Under the pieces are notes generated by a model. That model had not been told where the DNA came from. It did not search any database and was given only the letters and a program-made list of their open reading frames with translations. The translations under genes and the position numbers were made by a program. From Bacteroides luhongzhouii (GTDB taxonomy: Bacteria > Bacteroidota > Bacteroidia > Bacteroidales > Bacteroidaceae): DNA of 64,000 nt. The stretch is taken from contig NZ_CP059973.1 in NCBI RefSeq assembly GCF_009193295.2, positions 3,224,001 to 3,288,000 of the forward strand, given 5' to 3'. Shown in pieces: positions 43,467 through 52,633 of the stretch (position 1 is the stretch's first letter; each line of letters starts with the position of its first letter).

Positions 43467-44438
43467 ATGATGTCCTATTTTATATTTGGCGGTTCCGGTT
43501 TTATCGGTACGCACCTTATTGCTCTAATTGATAATTTATATCCGGGTACAAAAATATACAATCTGGATATTGTGGAGAATAACCATGAAGGTAAATCTAC
43601 ATATATCAATTGTGATGTTCGTTCTGAAATAAATATTGATATTCCCGTTACTTCCGAAGACGTCATCTTTAACTTTGCAGCCGTTCATCGTACCCCGGGA
43701 CATCCTGATCAGGCTTATTTTGAGACGAATATTCGTGGTGCAGAGAACGTATGTGCTTTTGCCGAGAAGTTCGGGATAAAGAAAATCGTTTTTACCAGTT
43801 CCATAGCTCCTTATGGTGCAGCTGAAGATTTGAAAACAGAAGAGACGCTTCCCACACCGAACACACCTTATGGAATTTCTAAATTAGTAGCTGAAAAAAT
43901 ACATACGATTTGGCAGACAAAAAGGCCGAACGAACGACAACTTACTATTGTTCGTCCAGGTGTGGTATTCGGTAAAGGGGAAAATGGTAACTTTACCCGT
44001 TTGTATTGGGGTATCCGTGGCGGTAAGTTTTTCTATCCGGGCCGTAAAGATACGATTAAAGCTTGTATTTATGTGAAAGAGTTGATTCGCTTTATGCTTT
44101 ATCGTTTGGAGAATCATAATGAAGGAGTAGAGTTATATAACTGTACATATGAACCAGCTTTTACTATCGAGCAAATAGTAGAAACGATGAAAAAGGCGAC
44201 GGGACTACAACGTACCATTGTCAAGGTGCCGGGAAGTCTTCTAATGACAGTTGCAAGTATTGTCGGTCCGTTAGGGGGAAAAGCTTTGGGTATTTGTCCT
44301 GCTCGTGTGAAGAAGTTAATGATTTCTACTAATATATGCGGAAAGAAACTGGCTGATTCGGGGTATAAGTTTCATTATACATTTGAAGAAGCTATTAAGG
44401 ATTGGTATAGAGATAATGATAATAAGTATTTGAGATGA
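43467..44438 (+). CDS. NAD-dependent sugar epimerase/dehydratase (extended SDR)
   Basis: Produces or interconverts a nucleotide sugar for the capsule. The 323-residue protein has the Rossmann signature GGSGFIGTHLIALID, the NAAVHRTPGHP segment, the catalytic Ser in FTSSIAPYG and the YGISK motif (Tyr and Lys separated by three residues). Its base composition is visibly less AT-rich than the transferase genes before it, more like the genome average, suggesting that it is part of the conserved frame of the locus rather than the exchangeable middle. The exact reaction (4-epimerase or other) is not determined. It is the last protein gene of the operon. Confidence 0.88.
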   Translation: MMSYFIFGGSGFIGTHLIALIDNLYPGTKIYNLDIVENNHEGKSTYINCDVRSEINIDIPVTSEDVIFNFAAVHRTPGHPDQAYFETNIRGAENVCAFAEKFGIKKIVFTSSIAPYGAAEDLKTEETLPTPNTPYGISKLVAEKIHTIWQTKRPNERQLTIVRPGVVFGKGENGNFTRLYWGIRGGKFFYPGRKDTIKACIYVKELIRFMLYRLENHNEGVELYNCTYEPAFTIEQIVETMKKATGLQRTIVKVPGSLLMTVASIVGPLGGKALGICPARVKKLMISTNICGKKLADSGYKFHYTFEEAIKDWYRDNDNKYLR

Positions 44439-44528
44439 TTTTTCTGAAACAATTTGGGTATATAAAATAAATGTTGAAAATGTTGAGATGTAATAAACAC
44501 GTGAGTGTTTCGTATGTGAGATGAAAAA

Positions 44529-44686
44529 ATGTAGGTCCCTAGCTTCATGCTGTAAAAAGCATGATTCTCCTACATTGTGGATTAGAAATAGCGCGACGGC
44601 GCATTTCTAATCTACGCCCTGACATCGGAGGTTAAAGCCGATGTGAATTTCCCACTATATCAACTGTCTGTGAAGATCGTTGATAT
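44529..44686 (+). ncRNA. Structured RNA, copy 1 of a tandem pair
   Basis: No protein gene fits here. The sequence folds into four successive hairpins: P1 ATGTAGG/CCTACAT with an inner TCATGC/GCATGA stem; P2 GATTAGAAAT/ATTTCTAATC with inner GCGC/GCGC; P3 ACATCGG/CCGATGT; P4 ATATCAAC/GTTGATAT capped by TGTCTGTGAAGATC, which contains a GTGA tetraloop closed by TCT/AGA. A second copy 257 bases downstream keeps every helix through paired changes. It follows the capsule operon by 90 bases with no terminator before it, so it may be cut from the capsule transcript. I do not recognise the family. Confidence 0.8.
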
Positions 44687-44785
44687 TTTAAAATTGAAAT
44701 CATAACTTTTTAAATAAAAGAATAGCTCATAGTGGGCTAAGAGGCGTAAAAAGGCTCGATAGTTACACAATGAGTACCAAAAAAT

Positions 44786-44947
44786 ATGTAGGTCCCTAGA
44801 TTCATGATAAATTCATGAAATCCCTACATAATGCGGGTTGGAAAGAGTACGGCGGTATATTTCTAACTTAGCTCTCATATCGGTGTAAAAACTGATATGT
44901 ATCTATATGTGAAATATGCCAGCTGTCTGTGAAGATCGTTGGCATAT
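44786..44947 (+). ncRNA. Structured RNA, copy 2 of a tandem pair
   Basis: Same architecture as copy 1. The first 14 bases and the 14-base P4 loop are identical, while helices differ by compensating changes: P3 is ATATCGG/CTGATAT, P4 ATATGCCAGC/GTTGGCATAT, inner P2 GTAC/GTAT. G-U pairs in P2, P3 and P4 are pairs only on the plus strand, which fixes the direction. P4 is followed by TGTTTTTAG, so it can act as the terminator of the array. Confidence 0.8.
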
Positions 44948-45042
44948 TGTTTTTAGGGGAGATATTGGTTAACTCTATCTTTTTGTCTGTTTAAGAAAAA
45001 ATAATAATGTCTTGTATAATACCTGTTTTCGGATTTACTTGT

Positions 45043-45050
45043 TATCTTTG
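45043..45050 (+). promoter_or_regulatory. -7 box of the AAA-ATPase gene
   Basis: TATCTTTG, an exact match to TAnnTTTG, about 30 bases before the start; an AT-only stretch of alternating TA follows. The -33 element is weak. Confidence 0.45.
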
Positions 45051-45073
45051 TGATGTATATATAATATATATAT

Positions 45074-46423
45074 ATGATTGATATGGAAAATTTGCAAAGA
45101 TTATATCCTATCGGGATACAGACATTCTCGAAGATACGGGAGGGAAATTACCTCTATATTGATAAAACAGAATATGTTTACCGGATGACACATTCGGCTT
45201 CTGACTATATGTTTTTAAGTCGCCCACGGCGTTTTGGAAAGTCATTGCTCACTTCTACGTTACACAGTTATTTTTCCGGTCATAAAGAACTGTTCAGAGG
45301 GTTGGCTATTGAGAAGCTGGAGAAAGAATGGATGGAGTACCCGGTACTACATTTCGATATGAGTACCGCCAAACATGTAGATGAGGAACAGTTATTTCAA
45401 GAATTGAATTTGAAACTATTCAATTACGAAGAAATTTATGGAAGGTTAGAGGAGGAGATTAATCCCAATCAACGTTTGATGGGGTTGATAAAGCGTGCTT
45501 ATCAACAAACAGGTAAGAAAGTGGTCGTACTTATCGACGAATATGATGCTCCTTTGCTGGATGTGGCGCATGAACGGGAAAATCTTGATGTATTGCGCAA
45601 CATCATGCGCAACTTCTACAGTCCATTGAAAGCGTGTGATCCTTATCTGCGATATGTATTTCTGACTGGTATTACCAAATTCTCCCAACTCAGTATATTC
45701 AGCGAACTTAATAATATTGAGAATATTAGTATGGATGAACCTTATGCTGCCATCTGTGGTATTAGTGAGGATGAAATACGTTTTCAAATGAAAGAAGATG
45801 TGGAGGGATTGGCGAAGAAGTTGGAGGTTACTCCAGAAGAAGCTTTGATGAGGCTGAAAGAAAATTATGACGGGTATCACTTTACTTATCCGTCGCCTGA
45901 CATATACAATCCATTCAGTCTGCTTACAGCTATGGAAAAAGGTAAGATTGGTTCTTATTGGTTTGGCAGTGGTACGCCTACATATCTGATAAAGATGCTG
46001 GATAAGTTTGGAGTAGAACCTTCCGAAATCGGGAAGAAAAAGGCCGCTGTAGAGGATTTTGATGCACCAACAGAAAGGATGACAAGCATTATCCCGTTGT
46101 TATATCAAAGTGGTTATATTACGATAAAGGACTATGATGAGGAATTGGACTTATATACATTGGATATCCCCAATAAAGAAGTAAGAATAGGCTTAATGAA
46201 AAGTCTTCTTCCATATTATGTTGCTAGTAAAGCACCGGAAACCAATACTATGGTGGCGTATCTTTCTCGAGATATCCGTAATGGGGATATAGATGCTGCA
46301 TTGCGTCGTTTGCAAATGTTCTTGTCCACCATACCTCAGTGCGATAATACGAAATATGAGGGACATTATCAGCAGATATTTTATATCATATTCAGTTTAT
46401 TGGGGTATTATGTGGAGGTATGA
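45074..46423 (+). CDS. AAA-ATPase of the DUF1703 family, C-terminally truncated (nuclease domain missing)
   Basis: A multicopy Bacteroides family that normally joins an AAA ATPase to a C-terminal PD-(D/E)XK nuclease-like domain. Here 449 residues are present: LYPIGIQTFSKIREGNYLYIDKT, Walker A-like RPRRFGKSLL (about 49-58), Walker B VVLIDEYDAPLL (about 152-163), and the YWFGSGTPTYL and YQSGYITIKDYD blocks. The frame stops right after FSLLGYYVEV, where the family usually continues for about 70-80 residues with G-R-x-D and E-x-K nuclease residues. A terminator follows at once, so the end seems lost by deletion, not frameshift. Probably a degraded copy; the ATPase part could still be made. The start could also be the Met three codons later. 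Confidence 0.85.
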   Translation: MIDMENLQRLYPIGIQTFSKIREGNYLYIDKTEYVYRMTHSASDYMFLSRPRRFGKSLLTSTLHSYFSGHKELFRGLAIEKLEKEWMEYPVLHFDMSTAKHVDEEQLFQELNLKLFNYEEIYGRLEEEINPNQRLMGLIKRAYQQTGKKVVVLIDEYDAPLLDVAHERENLDVLRNIMRNFYSPLKACDPYLRYVFLTGITKFSQLSIFSELNNIENISMDEPYAAICGISEDEIRFQMKEDVEGLAKKLEVTPEEALMRLKENYDGYHFTYPSPDIYNPFSLLTAMEKGKIGSYWFGSGTPTYLIKMLDKFGVEPSEIGKKKAAVEDFDAPTERMTSIIPLLYQSGYITIKDYDEELDLYTLDIPNKEVRIGLMKSLLPYYVASKAPETNTMVAYLSRDIRNGDIDAALRRLQMFLSTIPQCDNTKYEGHYQQIFYIIFSLLGYYVEV

Positions 46424-46427
46424 ATGG

Positions 46428-46460
46428 CAGGCGGGGTTTATTAAATCCCGCCTGTTTTTT
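46428..46460 (+). terminator. Intrinsic terminator
   Basis: CAGGCGGG and CCCGCCTG form a stem followed by TTTTTT, beginning only four bases after the stop codon of the truncated ATPase gene. Confidence 0.85.
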
Positions 46461-46581
46461 AGGATGGTTAAAGAATACAAAAAAAGAGCAAACTCATAAT
46501 ATTCCTAAATCTTTCTGGAATCTGTATCGTTATTTGTAGCATAGAATAAAGTATAGTATTAACGCTAAAAGAATAACGATC

Positions 46582-47028
46582 ATGAAGAAAATTCTATCTC
46601 TACTTGTACTGGCTCTAGTAGCCGTGCAGTTTTCATTCGCAAAAGATGTGATAACTAAAGACATGAATCAGTTGCCGCTTCCGGCACGTAATTTTATCAA
46701 TAGTAATTTTACAAAACCACAGGTTGCTCATATCAAAATTGATAAGGATATGATGGAATCTACCAAGTATGAAGTGTTATTGATGGATGGTACGGAAATT
46801 GATTTTGACAGTAAGGGAAACTGGGAAGAGGTAAGTGCAAAGAAAGGACAGACTGTTCCTGTTAGTATTGTTCCGGGATTTGCTGTCAACTACCTGAAAG
46901 CACATAATTTTGTGAATGAAGGAGTGACGAAAGTGGAACGTGACCGCAAAGGGTATGAGATTGAATTGTCTACCGGGCTTTCTTTCAAATTTGATAAGAA
47001 AGGAAAATTTATCAAGGCTGATGATTAA
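46582..47028 (+). CDS. Periplasmic PepSY-like protein
   Basis: A 148-residue secreted protein: signal peptide (1-20, ending FSFAKD) and then two copies of a roughly 60-residue module with the pattern LP-x-x-x-R-x-F-I-x-x-x-F followed by [19 protein letters not shown] and, in the second copy, [19 protein letters not shown]. This is the duplicated PepSY-like (formerly DUF2874) architecture common in Bacteroides, of unknown role. The next gene encodes a related lipoprotein 37 bases downstream, so the two probably form an operon. Confidence 0.8.
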   Translation: MKKILSLLVLALVAVQFSFAKDVITKDMNQLPLPARNFINSNFTKPQVAHIKIDKDMMESTKYEVLLMDGTEIDFDSKGNWEEVSAKKGQTVPVSIVPGFAVNYLKAHNFVNEGVTKVERDRKGYEIELSTGLSFKFDKKGKFIKADD

Positions 47029-47065
47029 CTAGTTGCAGTAAATAGACCTAAACAAAAAGATAACT

Positions 47066-47566
47066 ATGTGGAGATTTAAGTTTAGCGCATGGGCAGTAGT
47101 GTTGCTTGTGACTGCCCTTTCTTTCGGCGCATGTGATAATGACGATGATGATACTTTTGTTCCGCCCAGTAATATTACGGAGGCCTTGAAACAGGTATAT
47201 CCGGCTGCCCAGAATATAGAATGGGAGATGAAAGGTGCTTATTATGTAGCTGACTGTTGGGTGAGCAATGATGAATTGGAAGTCTGGTTTGATGCTAATG
47301 CCAACTGGGTGATGACAGAAAATGAACTGAACAGTATTGATCAGTTGGTGCCGGCTGTTTATACGGCTTTTATAGATTCTAAATATAACGCGTGGATAGT
47401 GACAGATGTATATGTGTTAACATTTCCACAGAATCCGATGGAATCTGTGATTCAGGTGAAACAAGGTAGCCAGCGCTACTCGCTTTATTTCACGCAGGAT
47501 GGCGGATTGATACATGAGAAAGATATCAGTAATGGAGACGATACGAATTGGCCGCCAACTGAATAA
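47066..47566 (+). CDS. PepSY-like lipoprotein
   Basis: A 166-residue predicted lipoprotein with lipobox LSFGAC (Cys22) followed by an acidic spacer DNDDDDT. The mature part has two PepSY-like modules: ITEALKQVYPAAQNIEWEMKG...LEVWFDANANWV and VYTAFIDSKYNAWIVTD...YSLYFTQDGGLI. Related to the protein encoded just upstream but membrane anchored. Function unknown; anchoring suggests the pair works at the periplasmic face of a membrane. Confidence 0.8.
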   Translation: MWRFKFSAWAVVLLVTALSFGACDNDDDDTFVPPSNITEALKQVYPAAQNIEWEMKGAYYVADCWVSNDELEVWFDANANWVMTENELNSIDQLVPAVYTAFIDSKYNAWIVTDVYVLTFPQNPMESVIQVKQGSQRYSLYFTQDGGLIHEKDISNGDDTNWPPTE

Positions 47567-47585
47567 CTTTTAATCATAAAAATGA

Positions 47586-47626
47586 CAACGGACTATTTCT
47601 ATAAAAGGAATAGTCCGTTGTTTTTT
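47586..47626. terminator. Bidirectional terminator between convergent genes
   Basis: CAACGGACTATT and AATAGTCCGTTG form a 12-bp perfect stem with TTTTTT on the plus side and TCATTTTTA on the minus side, serving both the PepSY pair and the serine dehydratase gene. Confidence 0.85.
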
Positions 47627-47630
47627 ATAA

Positions 47631-48839
47631 TTACATTTGTTTGTAATCCTTGGCCAATCCTCCTTCACTTGTTTCTTTATAGAGTGATGGCAGGTCATGG
47701 CCGGTCTGTTTCATCACTTGCACTACTTTGTCGAAAGAGACGCGGTGCATACCATCGGTGAAGGCTGAATAAAGATTTGCGTCTAGCGCACGTGCAGCCG
47801 CATAGGCATTTCGTTCGATGCAGGGGATTTGCACTAATCCGCAGACTGGGTCGCAAGTCATTCCCAAATGGTGCTCCAAGCCCATTTCTGCTGCATACTC
47901 AATTTGTGCAGGACTGCCCCCGAACAATTGATTGGCGGCAGCCGAAGCCATTGCGCAGGCAACACCTACTTCTCCCTGACAACCTACTTCTGCTCCGGAA
48001 ATGGATGCGTTGAATTTGACGATGTTGCCAAACAAGCCGGCAGTAGCTAACGCACGTAAAATGCGCATATCGCTAAAGTCACGGCTTTTTTGAAGATGAT
48101 AAAGTACGGCAGGCATGACTCCGCAGGAACCACAGGTAGGAGCGGTTACTATTTTACCGCCGGAAGCATTTTCTTCACTTACTGCCAAAGCATAAGAGAA
48201 GACGAGTCCTCTGGATTGAAGGGATTGTTTGTATCCGGTAGCACGTATGTAATAAGTGGAAGCTTTCCGCCGGAGATTTAGTGGTCCGGGTAGTACGCCC
48301 TCAGCTTCGAGCCCACGATGAATGGCATCTTTCATGGTGCCCCATACTTCAGCCAGATAGTCCCATATATCTTCTTCCTCACATTCCTTTACATATTCCC
48401 AATAACTTTTTCCGGTATCTTCACACCATTGGAGTATTTCAGTCATGTTTTCCATACCATATACATCGGGGCTTTCGATGGTTGGATTGTCATTGTTTTC
48501 TGCTAGTGCACCGCCTCCGATGCTATAAACAGTCCAATTCTCCTGTACTTTATCGTTGTTATCCAGAGCCGCAAATGTCATTCCGTTCGGATGGAATGGT
48601 AGAAAGACTTTGGGTTGCCATACAATTTCTACCGGGGCAGTGGGTTGTAAGGTGTCTATAATGGCTACATCCGTCATGTGCCCTTTGCCTGTAGCAGCTA
48701 AACTGCCGTAAAGGGTTACTTTAAAAGATGCAGCATCCGGATGACGTTCCAGAAACATTTCGGCAGCTTTGCGCGGTCCCATAGTGTGGCTACTGGAAGG
48801 TCCTGTGCCTATCCTGTATAGCTCTTTAATCGATTTCAT
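47631..48839 (-). CDS. sdaA: L-serine ammonia-lyase (iron-sulfur serine dehydratase)
   Basis: Deaminates L-serine to pyruvate. The 402-residue one-chain enzyme joins the beta domain ([19 protein letters not shown] at the N terminus) and the alpha domain. Cysteines for the oxygen-sensitive 4Fe-4S cluster are seen in [10 protein letters not shown] and [17 protein letters not shown]. The start at [16 protein letters not shown] fits the family; an earlier in-frame Met lies inside the corA coding region. The gene follows corA by 19 bases on the minus strand and may be read from the same promoter. Confidence 0.93.
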   Translation of the reverse strand: MKSIKELYRIGTGPSSSHTMGPRKAAEMFLERHPDAASFKVTLYGSLAATGKGHMTDVAIIDTLQPTAPVEIVWQPKVFLPFHPNGMTFAALDNNDKVQENWTVYSIGGGALAENNDNPTIESPDVYGMENMTEILQWCEDTGKSYWEYVKECEEEDIWDYLAEVWGTMKDAIHRGLEAEGVLPGPLNLRRKASTYYIRATGYKQSLQSRGLVFSYALAVSEENASGGKIVTAPTCGSCGVMPAVLYHLQKSRDFSDMRILRALATAGLFGNIVKFNASISGAEVGCQGEVGVACAMASAAANQLFGGSPAQIEYAAEMGLEHHLGMTCDPVCGLVQIPCIERNAYAAARALDANLYSAFTDGMHRVSFDKVVQVMKQTGHDLPSLYKETSEGGLAKDYKQM

Positions 48840-48858
48840 GGCTGATGATGTGTTTTTG

Positions 48859-49911
48859 TTAATACCATTTCTTTTTTCTGAAGTACAAATATACAATAAT
48901 ACCGATAATTGCCATTACAATCCAGGCAAATAAATACCCATATTGCCATTCGAGCTCGGGCATCCATTTGTAATTCATTCCCCATACTCCGACCAGAAAT
49001 GTCAAAGGGATAAAGATGGTGGATACGATGGTTAACCTCTTCATGATGTCGTTCATACGTAAATCATTGTTGGAGATGTACAGATCGACTAATGAGGAAA
49101 GAGTTTCCCGGCAGATCTCAATGGTTTGTAATACAAATTGCAAATGGTCGTTCACATCATTGAAAAAGGCACGGTTCACTTTGTGAATGAGCTGGTTTTC
49201 TGCCCGCAGTAACTTTATATATTGTTCTTTTAGTGGAAGGATGGATTTTTTCATCAGCATATATTGGCGTCGTAATGACTGAATCTGAATACCAATGTCA
49301 TCGCCGCTGGTGATGGTGAGCAGTTCTTCTTCCAAATCTTCGAGTGCGTCATCAATGGAAGAGATTGTTGAAATATAGTTTCCCATGATGCTGTTGAGCA
49401 GCACGCTAAGTAGATAATCGGTTTGGCGGCTGCGTATCTTCAGGACATCATTACGAAGGGCGGAACTGACATCATCGAAGAAGTCGGTTTCTTTTTCGAG
49501 GAAAGTAAGTACGTAGTTATTACCTAGAATGAGGCAGACTTGCTGTTGGAGCAACTCGTCCAGGTCGTTGTCTTCTTTATGTTCGTTGGGGTAGAATATT
49601 TTTAAGATCAGGACGATGTATTTGTCATGCTCTTCTATCTTGGTCGGATGATCCGCATTCAGTATATCTTGCAGGACTAGGAAGTCTATTTCAAAATGAC
49701 TGCAAATTTCACGGATAGTCTCTGTATCTTTCATTCCGTGTATTTGTAGCCAATTGATCCGATCGCTGGTCAGTGTTCCCTTGATGGTTTGAAAGGTGTC
49801 ATTAGCACTTTCCTGCATCTCGGTAGCGTTGTAAGTACAAAGATGTAAGTGGGTAGGAGTATGACTGTCTCCTGTGTAAATAAGCTTTTCGCTTAACAGA
49901 TTATTCTTCAT
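48859..49911 (-). CDS. corA: CorA family magnesium/cobalt transporter
   Basis: Inner-membrane divalent metal channel. The 350-residue protein has a long cytoplasmic N-terminal domain with the helical IRSRQTDYLLSVLLNSIMGNYISTISSIDDALEDLEEEL region, then two C-terminal transmembrane helices. The hallmark GMN sits in GVWGMNYKWMPE between the helices, and the chain ends in a basic tail FRKKKWY. The promoter is embedded in an inverted repeat directly upstream. Confidence 0.93.
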   Translation of the reverse strand: MKNNLLSEKLIYTGDSHTPTHLHLCTYNATEMQESANDTFQTIKGTLTSDRINWLQIHGMKDTETIREICSHFEIDFLVLQDILNADHPTKIEEHDKYIVLILKIFYPNEHKEDNDLDELLQQQVCLILGNNYVLTFLEKETDFFDDVSSALRNDVLKIRSRQTDYLLSVLLNSIMGNYISTISSIDDALEDLEEELLTITSGDDIGIQIQSLRRQYMLMKKSILPLKEQYIKLLRAENQLIHKVNRAFFNDVNDHLQFVLQTIEICRETLSSLVDLYISNNDLRMNDIMKRLTIVSTIFIPLTFLVGVWGMNYKWMPELEWQYGYLFAWIVMAIIGIIVYLYFRKKKWY

Positions 49912-49924
49912 GCTTTATTCTCGT

Positions 49925-49963
49925 TTTAGAAAACCACTGTAACAAAGGTAGTGGTTTTCTAAA
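49925..49963 (-). promoter_or_regulatory. corA promoter inside a 14-bp perfect inverted repeat
   Basis: TTTAGAAAACCACT and its exact complement are separated by 11 bases, and the minus-strand TACCTTTG (-7 box, 49943-49950) spans the loop and one arm edge. CTTG lies 19 bases upstream as a near -33 element. The symmetry over the promoter suggests an operator for a dimeric regulator; there is no T-run to make it a terminator for mutS2. Confidence 0.55.
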
Positions 49964-49997
49964 TGAGAACAAGTTCTTTGGACGTTTTGTTTACAAG

Positions 49998-52499
49998 TTA
50001 ATCAAAATCGACTACTGTGATTCCGGCACCGCCAAACTGCACATGTTCGTCGGCATAATGACTGACTCCTGGTACAGTGGCCAGATACTGGCGGATAAGT
50101 GTACGAAGTATTCCCGTTCCTGTGCCGTGAAGGATACGTACACGGTCCATACCGACTAATATGGCGTCATCGATAAAATAGGTGACTGCTTGCAGAGCTT
50201 CGTCTCCACGCATTCCACGTACATCAATGTCTTGTTTGAAGCTAAGCTTTTTTTCGTACATCTGATCGTGTGTCTGGCTACTGACAAAGGTACTTTTGGC
50301 GATTCCTTCCGTCTTGGGTGCATTATTGGTACGTTCCAGGCGGTCTATTTTTACGGTCGTTTTTATACTTCCAAAAACAACGGTCGCATTTTTACCACTG
50401 ATTTCCATCACTTGACCGACACTTGTCTGTCCTTTGATTTTTACATTCTCACCTACTGCAATCGGTACTACTTTAGGAGCACTTGAAGGGGAAGAGACTA
50501 CGGCTTTCGGCTCGTTTTTCTTATTTTTCTTCCGTTCTTGTTTCTCCTTTAGTTTCTTCATTTTCTGTGCAATCTTCTCTTCATGCTCTTTAGAAGCCAG
50601 CGCATCTAAAGAAGTTCGGAAGTCTGTCAGTTCCTGACGTGCCTGGCGTGTCTTTTCCTTTTCAGCTTGTGCTTCCTTGATTGTGCGTATTGTGTTTTCA
50701 ATGCGTGCATTGGATTCCTGAAGCATCCGTTCCGCTTCTTCTTTTGCTTGCCGGATGATCTCTTTCCGTGATTTTTGCAATTCTTCCATTTCCGTTTGGT
50801 AACGGGTAATGGTTTCTTCCATGTGCTTTTCCCGTTGACGGATGGTTTGACGTTTTCCTTCCCAGTAACGCTTGTCGCGCACGATGTCCTGAAGGTATTT
50901 GTCGGCATTGATATATTCACTTCCTACGATTTCCGAAGCATCTGCAATGACATCTTCCGGCAACCCGATTTTTCGTGCGATTTCTACGGCAAACGAACTT
51001 CCGGGATTTCCGATTTGTAGCTGGAAAAGTGCTTGCATGAGATGGCGGTCGTAAAGCATGGCTCCGTTCACTACTCCTTCATGATCTTCGGCAAAATGTT
51101 TCAGATTCTGGTAGTGGGTGGTGATGACTCCGAATGTTCCTTTCTGGTTGAAACGTTTCAGGACGGCTTCGGCAATAGCACCTCCAATTTGCGGTTCCGT
51201 ACCTCCACCGAACTCGTCAATCAGGATGAGGCTCCGTTCGTTGCAATTCTTCATCATGATTTTCATATTGGTCAGGTGAGAAGAGTAGGTACTCAAATCA
51301 TCTTCAATAGATTGCTCATCACCAATATCGATAAAGATGCTGCTGAATATACCGGCGTGACTGCGTTCGTGCAAGGGGATGAGCATACCGCATTGCAACA
51401 TATATTGCAGTAAACCGACTGTTTTCAGACAGACGGACTTGCCTCCGGCATTCGGACCGGATATAATAAGGATGCGTTGTTTTTGATTCAGTTCTATATC
51501 CAGTGGTACAACTTTCTTTCCATGTTTGGCAAGTGAGAGTTGTAGTAAAGGATGTACGGCCATTGTCCAGTCCAGTAATTGTTCATTCTCTACGGCAGGT
51601 TTCAGACTGTTGGTCTGTATGGCGAAATAGCTTTTCGCACGGATAAAATCTATTTCTGCCAGAAATTCGTATGATTGAAGAATTTCCGGGATAGACGGAC
51701 GGAGCACGTTTGAAAACTCGGTAAGGATGCGAATGATTTCGCGCCGTTCGTCGCCTTCGAGTTCGCGAATACGGTTGTTGGCTTCTACGACTTCCGCCGG
51801 TTCTATAAACACTGTTTTTCCGCTGGCGGATTCATCGTGTACAATACCTTTGATTTTTCGTTTGAGTCCGGGTGCGACGGGGATCACCAAACGTCCGTCA
51901 CGCATAGTGGGAGCTACGTCTTTATCTACGTATCCTTCGGATTGTGCGCTGCGTAGGATGCTGTTTAACGAGCGGGAAATATTTCCCATCGTACTGGCAA
52001 GCTCACGACGTATACGGGCTAATTCGGTGGAAGCATTATCCTTGATTTTTCCATATTTGTTAAGGATACCGTCTATTTTTCCTATCAGTTGAGGGAAAAC
52101 AGCTATATCTCCTGCCAGTCGTTTCAGGCTGGGGTAGGGGGTGTCGTTCTCTTCTTCATCTTCATTTCGGTGGAGAAAGCGTACAATGTCGCGGATGGTT
52201 TCTAATGAACGGCGCAGGTCGAATAGTTCTTGCTCGTCCAGATACATTCCTTCTATCCGCACTCGCTTTAGTGAGGGACGGACGTCAAAGAAAAATTGAT
52301 CGGGAAATCCGTCTTCTTCCTGGATGATGCGGACAAACTCTGTTACCTGGTTTAATTTCTCCTCAACTTCTTCATGTTGCTCCGAAAAGGTCATATCTGT
52401 GACTCTTTCTTCGCCTAAAGTGCTAAGACACTTATCTTTTAGTAACTGTCTGATCTGGTCGAATCCTATCTTTTGCTCAAAATTTTGAGGGTATATCAT
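49998..52499 (-). CDS. mutS2: MutS2 family ATPase with Smr endonuclease domain
   Basis: Acts on branched DNA or, as shown in Bacillus, on collided ribosomes; it is not a mismatch repair MutS because the mismatch-binding domain is absent. Over 833 residues: helical core (1-300), ATPase with Walker A ISGPNAGGKS (about 340-350) and the conserved STYSSHLTNM and DEFGGGTEP segments, a long basic coiled coil (about 520-640), a KOW-like patch, and the Smr domain with DVRGMRGDEAL and LHGTGTGILR (about 755-833). It has its own promoter and is divergent from the tRNA gene. Confidence 0.95.
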   Translation of the reverse strand: MIYPQNFEQKIGFDQIRQLLKDKCLSTLGEERVTDMTFSEQHEEVEEKLNQVTEFVRIIQEEDGFPDQFFFDVRPSLKRVRIEGMYLDEQELFDLRRSLETIRDIVRFLHRNEDEEENDTPYPSLKRLAGDIAVFPQLIGKIDGILNKYGKIKDNASTELARIRRELASTMGNISRSLNSILRSAQSEGYVDKDVAPTMRDGRLVIPVAPGLKRKIKGIVHDESASGKTVFIEPAEVVEANNRIRELEGDERREIIRILTEFSNVLRPSIPEILQSYEFLAEIDFIRAKSYFAIQTNSLKPAVENEQLLDWTMAVHPLLQLSLAKHGKKVVPLDIELNQKQRILIISGPNAGGKSVCLKTVGLLQYMLQCGMLIPLHERSHAGIFSSIFIDIGDEQSIEDDLSTYSSHLTNMKIMMKNCNERSLILIDEFGGGTEPQIGGAIAEAVLKRFNQKGTFGVITTHYQNLKHFAEDHEGVVNGAMLYDRHLMQALFQLQIGNPGSSFAVEIARKIGLPEDVIADASEIVGSEYINADKYLQDIVRDKRYWEGKRQTIRQREKHMEETITRYQTEMEELQKSRKEIIRQAKEEAERMLQESNARIENTIRTIKEAQAEKEKTRQARQELTDFRTSLDALASKEHEEKIAQKMKKLKEKQERKKNKKNEPKAVVSSPSSAPKVVPIAVGENVKIKGQTSVGQVMEISGKNATVVFGSIKTTVKIDRLERTNNAPKTEGIAKSTFVSSQTHDQMYEKKLSFKQDIDVRGMRGDEALQAVTYFIDDAILVGMDRVRILHGTGTGILRTLIRQYLATVPGVSHYADEHVQFGGAGITVVDFD

Positions 52500-52524
52500 A
52501 TCTTTGGTTCTTGCTAATGGACTG

Positions 52525-52532
52525 CAAAAATA
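52525..52532 (-). promoter_or_regulatory. -7 box of mutS2
   Basis: Minus-strand TATTTTTG matches TAnnTTTG, 25 bases before the start codon. Confidence 0.4.
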
Positions 52533-52562
52533 CGATTATTTCGCGAAAAAAATATCAGAATG

Positions 52563-52593
52563 TTTGCAGATTTAAAAATGATTCGTACCTTTG
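52563..52593 (+). promoter_or_regulatory. Promoter of tRNA-Ser
   Basis: TTTG, a 19-base spacer and TACCTTTG form a complete Bacteroides promoter, 40 bases upstream of the tRNA. Confidence 0.75.
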
Positions 52594-52633
52594 CACCGCT
52601 TTCAACGGAAAGCACTTCTGATAAAGGAGTTTT

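Noticed and set aside
44439..45042. Group II intron or retron RNA as explanation of the structured repeats
   Set aside because: No reverse transcriptase gene is nearby and the hairpin series does not match domain V or msr/msd features that I know.
46424..46499. Frameshifted continuation of the AAA-ATPase nuclease domain
   Set aside because: None of the frames after the stop show G-R-x-D or E-x-K nuclease motifs, and a terminator hairpin occupies the sequence.
49925..49963. Intrinsic terminator of mutS2
   Set aside because: The stem is perfect but no T-run follows it on the minus strand, and a promoter box lies in the centre.
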